Source: Chloroflexota bacterium
GTDB taxonomy: Bacteria > Chloroflexota > Anaerolineae > Anaerolineales > UBA11579
NCBI GenBank assembly: GCA_018662365.1
Contig: JABJGH010000007.1
Location: 1 to 58,827, forward strand
Direction of reading: 5' to 3'
DNA: 58,827 nt
Below, in pieces: positions 9,097-18,258 of the stretch (the stretch's first letter is position 1; each line of letters starts with the position of its first letter). A program made the translations under genes and the position numbers. The notes below the pieces were generated by a model. It saw nothing but the letters and a program-made list of their open reading frames with translations, ran no database searches and was not told the origin of the DNA.

Positions 9097-9606
9097 TTAA
9101 GACTTTTTATCTTGCTTGGTGATCACGATCGCACCAACCATTGCTGCCAAAAGCAGCACTGCCGTCACTTGGAATGGCAGGAAATATTCTTTGAATAATT
9201 TGGTGGCCAAACTTATAGGATCGCCTACTTCTGACACCTCGTTGATCATTGGGAGCAGGTCTCCCCCCCCACCAAAGATCAAATATACTGCCTCCACGAT
9301 CAACACAACTACAAATAGAATTGCAACTGGTTTTTGCCATTCCCCTTTATCTGCCTTTTTCAGCTGTTCTGCGCCCAAAAGCATAATCACAAAGAGGAAT
9401 AAAACCATGATCGCTCCCGCATAAACAGTGACCTGTGCCATGGCAATAAAAGGTGCACCTAACATCAGGTAAAAAATTGCTACCGTTGCAAAATTCAAGA
9501 TCAAAAACAATGCAGAATAGACCGCATTTTTATTTATGATCATGCCAATTGCAGACCCAATTGCAACAAAAGCTAAAATTAAAAAGACGATTACTTCAGT
9601 TTCCAT
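9097..9606 (-). CDS. nuoJ: NADH-quinone oxidoreductase subunit J
   Basis: A membrane subunit of complex I, 169 residues with five predicted transmembrane helices. The conserved third-helix region [20 protein letters not shown] is present, which carries the pi-bulge in characterised complexes. It lies between nuoI and nuoK in canonical order. Confidence 0.94.
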   Translation of the reverse strand: METEVIVFLILAFVAIGSAIGMIINKNAVYSALFLILNFATVAIFYLMLGAPFIAMAQVTVYAGAIMVLFLFVIMLLGAEQLKKADKGEWQKPVAILFVVVLIVEAVYLIFGGGGDLLPMINEVSEVGDPISLATKLFKEYFLPFQVTAVLLLAAMVGAIVITKQDKKS

Positions 9607-9616
9607 AAACGTTCCC

Positions 9617-10141
9617 TTAGTCTGGGTTCTCCATCATCGGGATAGAGCGATCAAAGGCCCCTGGTTCAACTTTCCGTGGGGTGGCTTTTTCCAATTCGTC
9701 AACAGTATCCAACAACATATCACGGGTATAGATCGCTTGAACCCGCTCAGTAAACGAAAGCTCATATTGGTCACCCAGTTCGATCGCTTGGGTGGGGCAG
9801 GCATCTTCACAATAGCCGCAGAAAATGCAGCGCATCATATTAATCTCATAAGTACTCGCATATCGTTCGCCCGGAGAAAAACGGACGTCATCGTTGTTTT
9901 CAGAGGCTTCTACAAATATCGCGTCTGCCGGACAGGCCGCCGCACATAAAGCACAGCCGATGCATTTTTCCAAACCATTATCATAACGACGTAAATGATG
10001 TCGGCCCCGAAATCGTTTACTAACGGGTCGTTTTTCCTCAGGGTATTGCACTGTCACCACTGGCTCAAAAAATGTTGAGTGGAAAGTGGTGTACAACCCT
10101 TTTAGGATTGGAATTGGATTAAATCTTTCAAAATTTGCCAT
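9617..10141 (-). CDS. nuoI: NADH-quinone oxidoreductase subunit I (8Fe ferredoxin)
   Basis: A peripheral-arm subunit that passes electrons through clusters N6a and N6b toward N2. It has 174 residues with two 4Fe-4S motifs: CIGCALCAAACPADAI near residue 60 and CIFCGYCEDACPTQAI near residue 105. The N-terminal RGRHHLRRYDNG segment is typical. The short C-terminal tail after the second cluster is normal. Confidence 0.96.
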   Translation of the reverse strand: MANFERFNPIPILKGLYTTFHSTFFEPVVTVQYPEEKRPVSKRFRGRHHLRRYDNGLEKCIGCALCAAACPADAIFVEASENNDDVRFSPGERYASTYEINMMRCIFCGYCEDACPTQAIELGDQYELSFTERVQAIYTRDMLLDTVDELEKATPRKVEPGAFDRSIPMMENPD

Positions 10142-10150
10142 GTATTGCCT

Positions 10151-11164
10151 CTATATACCCAGGCCGACGATCAACGCGGCAGTAATAAATACATTAAGTA
10201 ATGCAATTGGGATTAACACTTTCCACCCAAATGCCATCAAACGGTCATAGCGCAACCGCGGAAGGGTTGCTCGAATCCAGATCATCAACCCTAACAAACC
10301 AAATATTTTCAAGAATAAGTAGATCGGTCCCAACCATGCGTAAGTATCAACACCAGGGCCATCAAACCCACCCAAGAACATCGTAGCAAAGATAGCGCTT
10401 ACAGCCGCCATCTTGATATATTCACCCATGAAGAATAAAGCGAATTTCATTCCAGAATATTCAGTTACATAACCTGCCACCAACTCTTGCTCGGCTTCGA
10501 CCATATCGAAGGGAGCACGGTTCACTTCTGCTAGCAAGGCAATAAAACAAACGATTGCCGCCAATGGGGCATACACAATATACCAAGCGGAGCTTTGCTG
10601 ACCTTGGATAATTTCCGACATGCTCAAAGACCCAGCCAACAAGATCGGAGGCACAAAAGAGAGTCCTAAAGCGAGTTCATAAGAAATCATTTGGGCTGTA
10701 GAACGAATGCCGCCCATCATTGCATATTTATTATTTGATGACCAACCCGCTAATACGATGCCATAAACTGAAATCGATGCGATCGAAAGCAAATACAACA
10801 CGCCTACATTCAGGTCTGTGACAGCTAGCGCAATTTCACGCCCAAACATGACTACTTTATCACCCCATGGAATCACAGCCATGATCACCACTGCTGGCAC
10901 CATCGTCATCACCGGGGCTAATAGGAAGGCAAAACGATAGGCTTCTGCAGGCTCAACTTCTTCCTTAAAGATGAGTTTAATACCATCTGCGACCGGTTGC
11001 AGTAATCCAAATGGGCCTGCCCGGTTAGGACCTACCCGAATTTGGATTCGAGCCAAGAATCGTCGCTCAAAATATGTAGTATAGGCAAACCCTGTCAACA
11101 GGATCGCAATCAACACTGCCCCTTTGATTACCCATTCTAAAATAAATGCGAGGGTTTCGTTCAT
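10151..11164 (-). CDS. nuoH: NADH-quinone oxidoreductase subunit H
   Basis: A membrane subunit that forms much of the quinone-binding chamber, 337 residues with about eight transmembrane helices. Conserved segments are [36 protein letters not shown], and [20 protein letters not shown] with the acidic quinone-site loop. The gene is nine bases from both nuoG and nuoI. Confidence 0.97.
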   Translation of the reverse strand: MNETLAFILEWVIKGAVLIAILLTGFAYTTYFERRFLARIQIRVGPNRAGPFGLLQPVADGIKLIFKEEVEPAEAYRFAFLLAPVMTMVPAVVIMAVIPWGDKVVMFGREIALAVTDLNVGVLYLLSIASISVYGIVLAGWSSNNKYAMMGGIRSTAQMISYELALGLSFVPPILLAGSLSMSEIIQGQQSSAWYIVYAPLAAIVCFIALLAEVNRAPFDMVEAEQELVAGYVTEYSGMKFALFFMGEYIKMAAVSAIFATMFLGGFDGPGVDTYAWLGPIYLFLKIFGLLGLMIWIRATLPRLRYDRLMAFGWKVLIPIALLNVFITAALIVGLGI

Positions 11165-11174
11165 TAACCTTTCC

Positions 11175-13688
11175 TCATTTCGCCTTGATCGTTATCGAAC
11201 CAGGATCACTGATCGGGATTCCCATACTTCGAGGAACCAACACGATACCTTTTGCCAAACTATCATCAAGTTTGGCGGTGACATTAGCAGTTTTACCATT
11301 TAATTTCACTGATATTTGAACACCAGCTTCTACACCCAACTTTTCAGCATCGGCCGTATTTAGAATCACATAAGGATCCGCAATTCTAGGTTGTAATACT
11401 TCGGAGGAGAGCATTGTGCTGCCTCTGTCGTAAAGGGTGGTAACTGGAACAGCGAGGAACTCATCCTTTTTCGACAATACACTTGGCACAAATGCTTCAT
11501 ATTTTATGGTTTCAGTTTCAATGGCTGGGCTGATTTGCTTGCCCAGTCCCTGCGTATTCTGATAACTGGTTCCCCCGTAGAAGAGGTCATCTCTCCCAAT
11601 GATCGGCCATTGTTCGGTCACTTCGGCGAGGCGAACATAGTCCAATTCAGCGTAATCCGCCACTTTCTCAGCCAAGTCCAAAAACACTAAGGATGCGGCG
11701 ATCTTTTCCAAGCTCAGATCTAAACGTTTGGCGATCTTAGCCGTAATTTTATAATCAGGCTTTGTCATTTCAGGAGCAGGCACAGCAGGATAAAACCTTT
11801 GTACCCGTCGTTCAGCAGATGTATAAGTCCCTTCTCGTTCTGTATAAACCTGTGCTGGAAGGACAACATCTGCAATTTCTGCCGTTTCTGAAAGGCGCAC
11901 GTCCTGAACAACCACAAAGTCTGTGTCTTTCAAACTCTTTTCTAGTATATCTTTGGAAGCAGGATCATTTCCCACCACATAGGCAAATTTAGCATTCTTC
12001 AGATCGGCGGCCAAAGTCTCACTCGGGCGGAATCCCATATCCCAAGCACCTTGCAAATTCGCTTTATTCCATACTGCAACCAACCCATTATTTGGTCTGC
12101 CGGTATGTTTGGTTTCAGAGAGTAAAAATGCACAGGCTTTCGAGAGTTCCTCTGAGCCTGATAAACCAAGTCCATCACTTCCATAATAAATAACCGCATT
12201 ATTCGCTTCTGAAAAAACTTTGGCAGCCGCTTTCACTTTTGCATCATCAGCTAAGAATTCAACCGCAATGCCTTCTTTTGCGCCAGCCATCGACAATATA
12301 ACTGCGGTCTCTTGACCGAAAGCTATACGGATTTTATATTTTGCAAAACGATCTGCCCTAGTTTCTCTTGCATTGGCAATAATCACCTCTGCTCCCCGTT
12401 CAGCAGCTTGCTTTACTCGTAGCCAGAATAACGGGGCTTCTTCTTCCAGGTCACTAGCCACGATCAATATCGCGTCACCTTGACCCATATCTGCAATATT
12501 ACTTCCCGTCCCTAAGCCCACCTGAGAGACCAAGTCCCCACCTGCCATCTCAGAATTTAATAACGATTTTCCACCGAGATGTGCTGTAAGTTGATTAATA
12601 TTGAAATAATCTTCGTTGGATAATCGACCACCCACCAAAGAGACCATCTCTTTTCCAGCTTCTTTCGCTTTTTCAGCAACCAGATCAAGAGCTTTTTCCC
12701 AAGTTGTTTCGACCAATGTTTCCCCTTCTCGAATCAGAGGTTGGGTTAATCGGTCATCTTTCTTCACGGATGTATAGGCAAATCGGCCTTTATCACAAAG
12801 CCATACTTCATTTACTTCTTCGTTTTGGCGAGGCATTGCCCGTTTGATCACCAAATCGCCACCCGATTTTGCTTCTCGGCGGGTGTTAAAGGTGATATTG
12901 CAGTTCACCGAACACTGATTACAAACCGAGGCAGAAGCCTGCATTTCCCAAGGGCGAGCGCCAAATCGGAAATCGGCGGTAGTTAAAGCACCCACCGGAC
13001 ATATATCCGAAGTATTGCCAGACCAATAGGAATCAAATCCAGGTTCTGAAAATGTCACAATTTGCAATTTGCGTCCCCGGTTTTGGAATCCGATCACCGG
13101 CTGATCCACAATTTCATCTTGGAACCTTGTACAGCGTGCACATTGAATACAGCGTTCCCGATCCAACCAGATCAAGTCACCAAGAGGCACATGTTTTGCT
13201 AAATGTTGTTTTTCTTCGAGGTCAAATCGGCTTTCACCTGATCCATACCCTATCGTTAAATTTTGTAAGGGGCATTCTCCACCCTTATCGCAAATTGGGC
13301 AGTCTAAGGGGTGCGAACTAAGCAAGAATTCGAGAATATCTTGTCGTCCCTTCTTAACTTTTTCGGTATAGCCTACTACCACCATTCCCTCAGAAACAGA
13401 AACCGTACAGCCCGTCTGAAGTTCACGGCCAAACTGAATCTTTGGTTTCCCCTTTTCCATGATAGTTTCCCCTGTGTCACGATCACGCATCGGCATCCCC
13501 ACATCTACCAAACACATCCGGCACATACCCACCGGTTCCATCTTCGGGTGATAGCAGAATACGGGTATATCGATCCCTGCCAGCTTAGCCGCATCGACGA
13601 TCAATGTGCCTTCAGGTGCAGTTATTTCTAGGTTATCAATCGTTAGATTGACCAATTTTGTTGTTTTTTCTTCGAGCACTTCTGTCAT
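11175..13688 (-). CDS. nuoG: NADH-quinone oxidoreductase subunit G (iron-sulfur, molybdopterin-oxidoreductase fold)
   Basis: The large peripheral-arm Fe-S subunit, 837 residues. In order it has an N-terminal 2Fe-2S ferredoxin domain (CYHPKMEPVGMCRMCLV near residue 38), the HxxxCxxCxxxxxC motif at HPLDCPICDKGGEC, the 4Fe-4S motif CIQCARCTRF, and then a molybdopterin-oxidoreductase-like domain with a further Cys set CNQCSVNC, the position of cluster N7-type ligands in some homologues. The start at 13688 is preferred to the upstream ATG at 13745 because the longer form would overlap nuoF by 44 bases, and AGAGG precedes the chosen ATG. The gap to nuoF is 13 bases. Confidence 0.95.
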   Translation of the reverse strand: MTEVLEEKTTKLVNLTIDNLEITAPEGTLIVDAAKLAGIDIPVFCYHPKMEPVGMCRMCLVDVGMPMRDRDTGETIMEKGKPKIQFGRELQTGCTVSVSEGMVVVGYTEKVKKGRQDILEFLLSSHPLDCPICDKGGECPLQNLTIGYGSGESRFDLEEKQHLAKHVPLGDLIWLDRERCIQCARCTRFQDEIVDQPVIGFQNRGRKLQIVTFSEPGFDSYWSGNTSDICPVGALTTADFRFGARPWEMQASASVCNQCSVNCNITFNTRREAKSGGDLVIKRAMPRQNEEVNEVWLCDKGRFAYTSVKKDDRLTQPLIREGETLVETTWEKALDLVAEKAKEAGKEMVSLVGGRLSNEDYFNINQLTAHLGGKSLLNSEMAGGDLVSQVGLGTGSNIADMGQGDAILIVASDLEEEAPLFWLRVKQAAERGAEVIIANARETRADRFAKYKIRIAFGQETAVILSMAGAKEGIAVEFLADDAKVKAAAKVFSEANNAVIYYGSDGLGLSGSEELSKACAFLLSETKHTGRPNNGLVAVWNKANLQGAWDMGFRPSETLAADLKNAKFAYVVGNDPASKDILEKSLKDTDFVVVQDVRLSETAEIADVVLPAQVYTEREGTYTSAERRVQRFYPAVPAPEMTKPDYKITAKIAKRLDLSLEKIAASLVFLDLAEKVADYAELDYVRLAEVTEQWPIIGRDDLFYGGTSYQNTQGLGKQISPAIETETIKYEAFVPSVLSKKDEFLAVPVTTLYDRGSTMLSSEVLQPRIADPYVILNTADAEKLGVEAGVQISVKLNGKTANVTAKLDDSLAKGIVLVPRSMGIPISDPGSITIKAK

Positions 13689-13701
13689 TTCAGCCTCTAG
13701 C

Positions 13702-14964
13702 CTATTTATTGACCTGCGCATCAAAATCATCGGGGAATCGTTCAATTGCTGAAAGCACTGCTTCCGTAGAAAATTCTCCTAATGCACATAGGGTTTTACC
13801 CTTTATGTTTTTGGCCACATCTTCCAACAAGATCACATCTTCCATCGTGCCTTTTTTGCTTCGAATTCTTTCAGTTAGGCTGGTCATCCAAAACGCACCT
13901 TCTCGACACGGGGTGCATTTTCCACAAGACTCATGTTTAAAGAAATGCGTCGTTTTATTGATCAACCAACTCATATCGACCGTATCATCCAAGATAATCA
14001 CCGATGCGGAGCCCAATTGCGCACCCACATCTGGCACACTTTCATAATCCATCGGTGTATCCAAAGCTTTATCATCCGCAACGATGATCGAGGAGGAGGC
14101 ACCTGCAGCCATTATTCCCTTAATTGGGCGGTCATCGATGATCCCTCCGCCATGTTCATAGATCAACTCCCGAAATGGCGTGCCAAGAGGAAGTTCGTAA
14201 TTCCCAGGATTCTTTACCCTACCTGAGAGACTAAAGACCTTGGTGCCGGCGCTTTTTTCAGTACCAAATTTTCGATACCAATTCGCACCTTTTTCAACAA
14301 TAAGGGATACGTTCGCCAAGGTTTCCACATTATTTACCACTGTGGGTTTTGCATATAAACCAACCGCGGGTGGGAAGGGAGGACGAACTCGAGGTTGTCC
14401 CATTTTGCCTTCTAAAGATTCAAGCAAGGCCGTTTCCTCACCACATATATAGGCGCCAGCACCCAAATGGGTGAATATATTTAATTCATATTCTGTGCCA
14501 AAAAGGTTCTTTCCTAAAAGACCTTCCTTCTTCATTAGCTCGATCTGTTCATCTAATACATGCGCCAATTCCCAGAATTCGCCTCGCAAATAGATATAGA
14601 TATCATTGGCAGAGATAGCGTATGCCGAAACCATGATGCCTTCAAAAAATTGCCATGGGTTCTTTTCCATGATTTCGCGATCTTTGAAAGTTCCTGGCTC
14701 AGATTCATCCGCATTCACAACCAAATAATGAGGCCAGTTATTATCGTCGACAAATTTCCATTTTAAGCCGGTGGGGAAACCTGCACCACCTCGACCGCGC
14801 AAACCAGAATCATGCACGATATTTTTGAGCTCAACCGGGTCCATCTTTGTCGAGACTACTTTCCTAAAGGTTTCAAACCCGCCATCAGCTTGATATGTTT
14901 TAATATTCGCTATATCAGGAATTTCATGATGTCGGAGGAGGATATGTTTATCAACTTTACTCAT
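13702..14964 (-). CDS. nuoF: NADH-quinone oxidoreductase subunit F (NADH/FMN binding)
   Basis: The flavoprotein that oxidises NADH, 420 residues. The glycine-rich NADH/FMN site GLRGRGGAGFPTGLKW lies near residue 56, VNADESEPGTFKDRE near residue 90, ICGEETALLESLEG near 172, and the N3 cluster motif ESCGKCTPCREG near 350. The start lies two bases after nuoE ends, with AGGAGG upstream. Its presence shows an NADH-oxidising complex I rather than a ferredoxin- or F420-type 11-subunit complex. Confidence 0.97.
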   Translation of the reverse strand: MSKVDKHILLRHHEIPDIANIKTYQADGGFETFRKVVSTKMDPVELKNIVHDSGLRGRGGAGFPTGLKWKFVDDNNWPHYLVVNADESEPGTFKDREIMEKNPWQFFEGIMVSAYAISANDIYIYLRGEFWELAHVLDEQIELMKKEGLLGKNLFGTEYELNIFTHLGAGAYICGEETALLESLEGKMGQPRVRPPFPPAVGLYAKPTVVNNVETLANVSLIVEKGANWYRKFGTEKSAGTKVFSLSGRVKNPGNYELPLGTPFRELIYEHGGGIIDDRPIKGIMAAGASSSIIVADDKALDTPMDYESVPDVGAQLGSASVIILDDTVDMSWLINKTTHFFKHESCGKCTPCREGAFWMTSLTERIRSKKGTMEDVILLEDVAKNIKGKTLCALGEFSTEAVLSAIERFPDDFDAQVNK

Positions 14965-14966
14965 AT

Positions 14967-15470
14967 CTATTTAGCCTCCTGTTTTCGCCACTGCTCGATC
15001 AATTCCAAAGTGCTTTCCACAGTTTGATCTTCATGGTAGAAAACCCCATCTGGATTCTGCTCTTGGAACATTGGCGCTTTATCGCATCCTGCGAGGCACA
15101 TCACGGATTCCACACTAACAAGTCCATCTTCAGTGGTTTCCCCCACCTTAATTCCAATATTTTCGCAAAGTTTCTCAAGGTATTCACCCGAACCTCTTAA
15201 GGCGCAGGGCAGATCGTTACAAACCTGAACGCGATGCTTTCCACCTTCTTTATCATGATAAAGGGTGTAAAAGCCAACGATCGATGCAACCTGAGTAGCA
15301 GAAACCTTGATGATCTCCGCAATATCATACATATCTTGCTTGCTAACAAAACCATTCTCGCGCATCGCTACATATAATAAAGGCATTACCGCAGAGCGCT
15401 TTTGGTCTTCTGGATATTTCTTTAAAATATCCTCAATATCTTTTGTGTGTTTTTCTAGAAGCGCGTTCAC
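14967..15470 (-). CDS. nuoE: NADH-quinone oxidoreductase subunit E (2Fe-2S)
   Basis: A thioredoxin-fold 2Fe-2S subunit carrying cluster N1a, 167 residues. The four ligand cysteines are seen as CNDLPC near residue 83 and CLAGC near residue 125. It starts with GTG at 15470, overlapping the nuoD stop in a GTGA arrangement, so translation is probably coupled. Confidence 0.95.
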   Translation of the reverse strand: MNALLEKHTKDIEDILKKYPEDQKRSAVMPLLYVAMRENGFVSKQDMYDIAEIIKVSATQVASIVGFYTLYHDKEGGKHRVQVCNDLPCALRGSGEYLEKLCENIGIKVGETTEDGLVSVESVMCLAGCDKAPMFQEQNPDGVFYHEDQTVESTLELIEQWRKQEAK

Positions 15471-16702
15471 CTGTCAGTATCTCCTAACACGAAATCAATG
15501 CTGCCGATGATCGCGATCAGATCAGCCACATAATGGCCTTTCGCTAACCATGACAACACTTGCAAATTACTAAATGAGGGGGTTCGCCAATGCACTCGAT
15601 AGGGCTTTGGTCCCCCATCCCCTTCCAAGAAAATACCCAACTCGCCACGAGGGGATTCAACAGGAAAATATACGGAACCTTTAGGGGCATCAAAGCCTTC
15701 TGTCCATAATTTGAAATGGTGGATCACAGCTTCCATGCTTGTGCCCAATTCTGCTCTGGGTGGGGGTACAAATTTTCTATTATTGCTGCGGAAAGGCCCT
15801 TTTGGAAATGCTTTTAAAGCCTGATCAATAATTCTCAAAGACTGACGCATTTCCTCAACCCGAACCTGGTAACGAGCATACACATCCCCAGCTTTTTGGA
15901 CGGGAACATCAAAATCGTAGTTTTCGTATCCCGTATATGGGTGAGCTTTTCGAATATCATAGTCGATCCCAGATCCTCTTGCGATTGGACCGGTTAACCC
16001 CCATCCTAAGGCCTTATTCTTAGGAATCACGCCAATTCCCTTCGTTCGGTCAATAAAGATCGGGTTTTCAGTCAATAAGGATTCGTATTCATCTAATCGA
16101 GCTGGCATGATGTCGATAAAATCTCGGACTGCTTTTTCGAACTCTTCTGGCACATCCCGCCAAACTCCGCCGGGTCTGAAATAAGTGGTCATCATCCTTT
16201 GACCTGAAACCATTTCTAAAATATTGAGAATGTCTTCCCGTTCTCGGAAAGAATAAAGGAAAACGGTCATCGCTGCCAAATCCATTGCAGCGGTGCCCAT
16301 CCAAACCAAGTGAGAAGCAATTCGTTGCAGCTCGGTCATAATCACCCGAATAACTTGTGCACGTTCGGGCACGTCCAATTCCACTAACTTTTCGACTGCC
16401 AATACATAGGCCAAGTTATTGCCCACTGTGTTGAGATAATCCAACCGGTCCGTCATTACTTCGGCTTTCATATATGTCTTGGCTTCCATGTTCTTTTCAA
16501 TGCCAGTATGCAGGAAACCAATATCTGGAATACAGTTGATTACGGTCTCACCATCTAGCTCCACCAACATGCGCAGCACACCATGTGTCGCAGGATGTTG
16601 CGGCCCCATGTTGAGCAGCATGGTTTCGCCTTCAACCGCTCTATTCGAGATAAGGTGTTTAATCTCATCAGTGGTTACTTTAATTGATTCAAGTTGTGCC
16701 AT
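15467..16702 (-). CDS. nuoD: NADH-quinone oxidoreductase subunit D (49-kDa type)
   Basis: A quinone-site subunit related to the large subunit of NiFe hydrogenases, 411 residues. Conserved stretches are NMGPQHPATHGVLR near residue 31 (quinone-head His in the HPATHG loop), DIGFLHTGIEKNME, and the C-terminal FVLGDTDR. It is separate from nuoC, not fused. The gap to nuoC is eight bases and it overlaps nuoE by four. Confidence 0.97.
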   Translation of the reverse strand: MAQLESIKVTTDEIKHLISNRAVEGETMLLNMGPQHPATHGVLRMLVELDGETVINCIPDIGFLHTGIEKNMEAKTYMKAEVMTDRLDYLNTVGNNLAYVLAVEKLVELDVPERAQVIRVIMTELQRIASHLVWMGTAAMDLAAMTVFLYSFREREDILNILEMVSGQRMMTTYFRPGGVWRDVPEEFEKAVRDFIDIMPARLDEYESLLTENPIFIDRTKGIGVIPKNKALGWGLTGPIARGSGIDYDIRKAHPYTGYENYDFDVPVQKAGDVYARYQVRVEEMRQSLRIIDQALKAFPKGPFRSNNRKFVPPPRAELGTSMEAVIHHFKLWTEGFDAPKGSVYFPVESPRGELGIFLEGDGGPKPYRVHWRTPSFSNLQVLSWLAKGHYVADLIAIIGSIDFVLGDTDR

Positions 16703-16710
16703 AATTTCGC

Positions 16711-17223
16711 CTAATCCTTAGGATTCGGTTTACGCTTTTGGATCTCTTCATGATTGAAGGTAAACTGCACTTCTTCGTATCCCAGGGGATAATCTTTTCT
16801 TAGGGGGTGTCCTTCCCAATCATGGGGCATTAAAATTCGTCGGGGATCGGAATGACCATCAATTGTCACGCCCAACATATCCCAGATTTCTCGTTCAAAC
16901 CAATTCGCATTGGGGTAGACACTTTCTACGCTATCCACACTCGGGTTATTTCCGTCTAAAGGTACCCGCAGCTCTAATCGAATTTTCTTTGAATAGGAAT
17001 TCATTTGATAAACCACATGAAAACGTGGGGCTATCTCAGGCCAGTAATCAACAGCCGTGAGCGAAGAAAGCTGTTCAAAGCCATGATCTTTCTTAAGGCT
17101 TTTACAAACCTCAACAATTTTTTCAGGGGAAACCAATAAACTAATTTCATCACGAAATTCAGATATTTCTACTTTGAATTTCTTTTTGAGGTCATTGGTG
17201 ATTTCTTTGATTTCTTTTTCCAT
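16711..17223 (-). CDS. nuoC: NADH-quinone oxidoreductase subunit C (30-kDa type)
   Basis: A peripheral-arm structural subunit, 170 residues, adjacent to NuoD and NuoI in the complex. The family signature WFEREIWDMLGV...GHSDPRRILMPHDWEGHPLRKDYPLG spans residues about 108-149. An N-terminal lysine- and glutamate-rich extension of about 15 residues is unremarkable. The gene starts 17 bases after nuoB. Confidence 0.95.
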   Translation of the reverse strand: MEKEIKEITNDLKKKFKVEISEFRDEISLLVSPEKIVEVCKSLKKDHGFEQLSSLTAVDYWPEIAPRFHVVYQMNSYSKKIRLELRVPLDGNNPSVDSVESVYPNANWFEREIWDMLGVTIDGHSDPRRILMPHDWEGHPLRKDYPLGYEEVQFTFNHEEIQKRKPNPKD

Positions 17224-17240
17224 AATAAGGTCACCTGGTT

Positions 17241-17723
17241 TTAGGCATAATCCTTAAATACTTCTGTCTTTACTTTCTCATGTAAGGTCATGATGCCATG
17301 AATTAATGCTTCTGGTCGTGGAGGACATCCAGCCACATAAACATCAACCGGAACGATCTCATCGATTCCTTGCACGATTGCATAATTATTGAATACCCCC
17401 CCACAGGAAGCACAATCTCCCATTGCCAACACCCATTTGGGGTCAGGCATTTGGTCATAAAGTTTTCGAAGTACGGGGGCCATTTTTCGTGATAACCTGC
17501 CAGATACCAATAACAGATCAGCCTGTCGAGGGCTGGCACGCAATAACTCCATGCCAAATCGGCTGAGGTCATAATTGGGTGCTTGGGTGGCCATCATTTC
17601 AATCGCACAGCAAGCGAGGCCAAAGCCTAAAGGCCACATCGCTCGGGTTCGCCCCCAATTCACCATATCTTGGAGTTTAGTGGTCACAAAACCAAAGTCT
17701 CCGAGCTTTTGTTCTAATCCCAT
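17241..17723 (-). CDS. nuoB: NADH-quinone oxidoreductase subunit B (N2 cluster)
   Basis: Carries the terminal cluster N2 that donates electrons to quinone, 160 residues. The tandem-cysteine motif [11 protein letters not shown] lies near residue 34, CASCGG near residue 103, and GCPPRPE near residue 132; together these supply the four N2 ligands. It overlaps the end of nuoA by ten bases. Confidence 0.97.
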   Translation of the reverse strand: MGLEQKLGDFGFVTTKLQDMVNWGRTRAMWPLGFGLACCAIEMMATQAPNYDLSRFGMELLRASPRQADLLLVSGRLSRKMAPVLRKLYDQMPDPKWVLAMGDCASCGGVFNNYAIVQGIDEIVPVDVYVAGCPPRPEALIHGIMTLHEKVKTEVFKDYA

Positions 17724-18097
17724 TCGAAGGCTCCTTTTTTCCAGGCATACACGTAACCCACCAATAGGATCCCCAGGAAGATAATCATTTCAATTAAAAC
17801 AAAATTGCCAAGTCCTTCATCCACAAATTTCTTGAAGATGACAGCCCAAGGCAATAAGAACACTACTTCAATATCAAAAAGGATGAATAAAACAGCCACA
17901 ATATAGAACTTGACGGGTAGTTGTCTAGTTCCAGGGCCGATCGGAGACATCCCTGATTCATATGGTGCATTTTTGCGTTTATTTGATCTACGGGGACCAA
18001 ATAGGTAACCCAATCCTATCGCAACAATCCCTAATAATGTGGTTAGCAGGAGCAAAATCGCAATAGGCCAATAATCGTTGAGGTAATCCTGTAGCAT
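17714..18097 (-). CDS. nuoA: NADH-quinone oxidoreductase subunit A
   Basis: The first gene of the operon: a 127-residue membrane subunit with three transmembrane helices. The NuoA loop motif [36 protein letters not shown] is present (residues about 47-81), including the Glu/Asp of the quinone-channel region. The start has AGGTGAAAC directly upstream. Confidence 0.95.
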   Translation of the reverse strand: MLQDYLNDYWPIAILLLLTTLLGIVAIGLGYLFGPRRSNKRKNAPYESGMSPIGPGTRQLPVKFYIVAVLFILFDIEVVFLLPWAVIFKKFVDEGLGNFVLIEMIIFLGILLVGYVYAWKKGAFEWD

Positions 18098-18141
18098 GTT
18101 TCACCTACGTCGTAAGAATGTATAGAATTTATTTAACACAC

Positions 18142-18170
18142 AAAAAAAATGCCCACTTCATATCAATGGG
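18142..18170 (-). terminator. Intrinsic terminator downstream of malQ
   Basis: On the minus strand CCCA...TGGG with a short G-T/A-T extension (18152-18170) is followed by eight T. It sits between malQ and nuoA and would end malQ transcription, but it also lies just downstream of the best nuoA promoter candidate. Confidence 0.6.
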
Positions 18171-18181
18171 ATATTTTCTAA

Positions 18182-18212
18182 TAGTTTATCACATTGTTTA
18201 ATTAGGTGTCAA
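18182..18212 (-). promoter_or_regulatory. Candidate promoter of the nuo operon
   Basis: On the minus strand a perfect -35 TTGACA (18207-18212) is followed after 16-18 bases by GATAAA/TAAACT (4 of 6 -10 bases). A start near 18175 would place the malQ terminator hairpin at the very 5' end of the nuo transcript. No better promoter was found between this point and nuoA. Confidence 0.5.
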
Positions 18213-18258
18213 TTTTCACAATCCAATGGTTTAGATAATCAGATTACGATTATTTTTA

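Noticed and set aside
13689..13745. Longer NuoG with 19 extra residues
   Set aside because: The extension would overlap nuoF by 44 bases, and a ribosome-binding site precedes the internal ATG at 13688.
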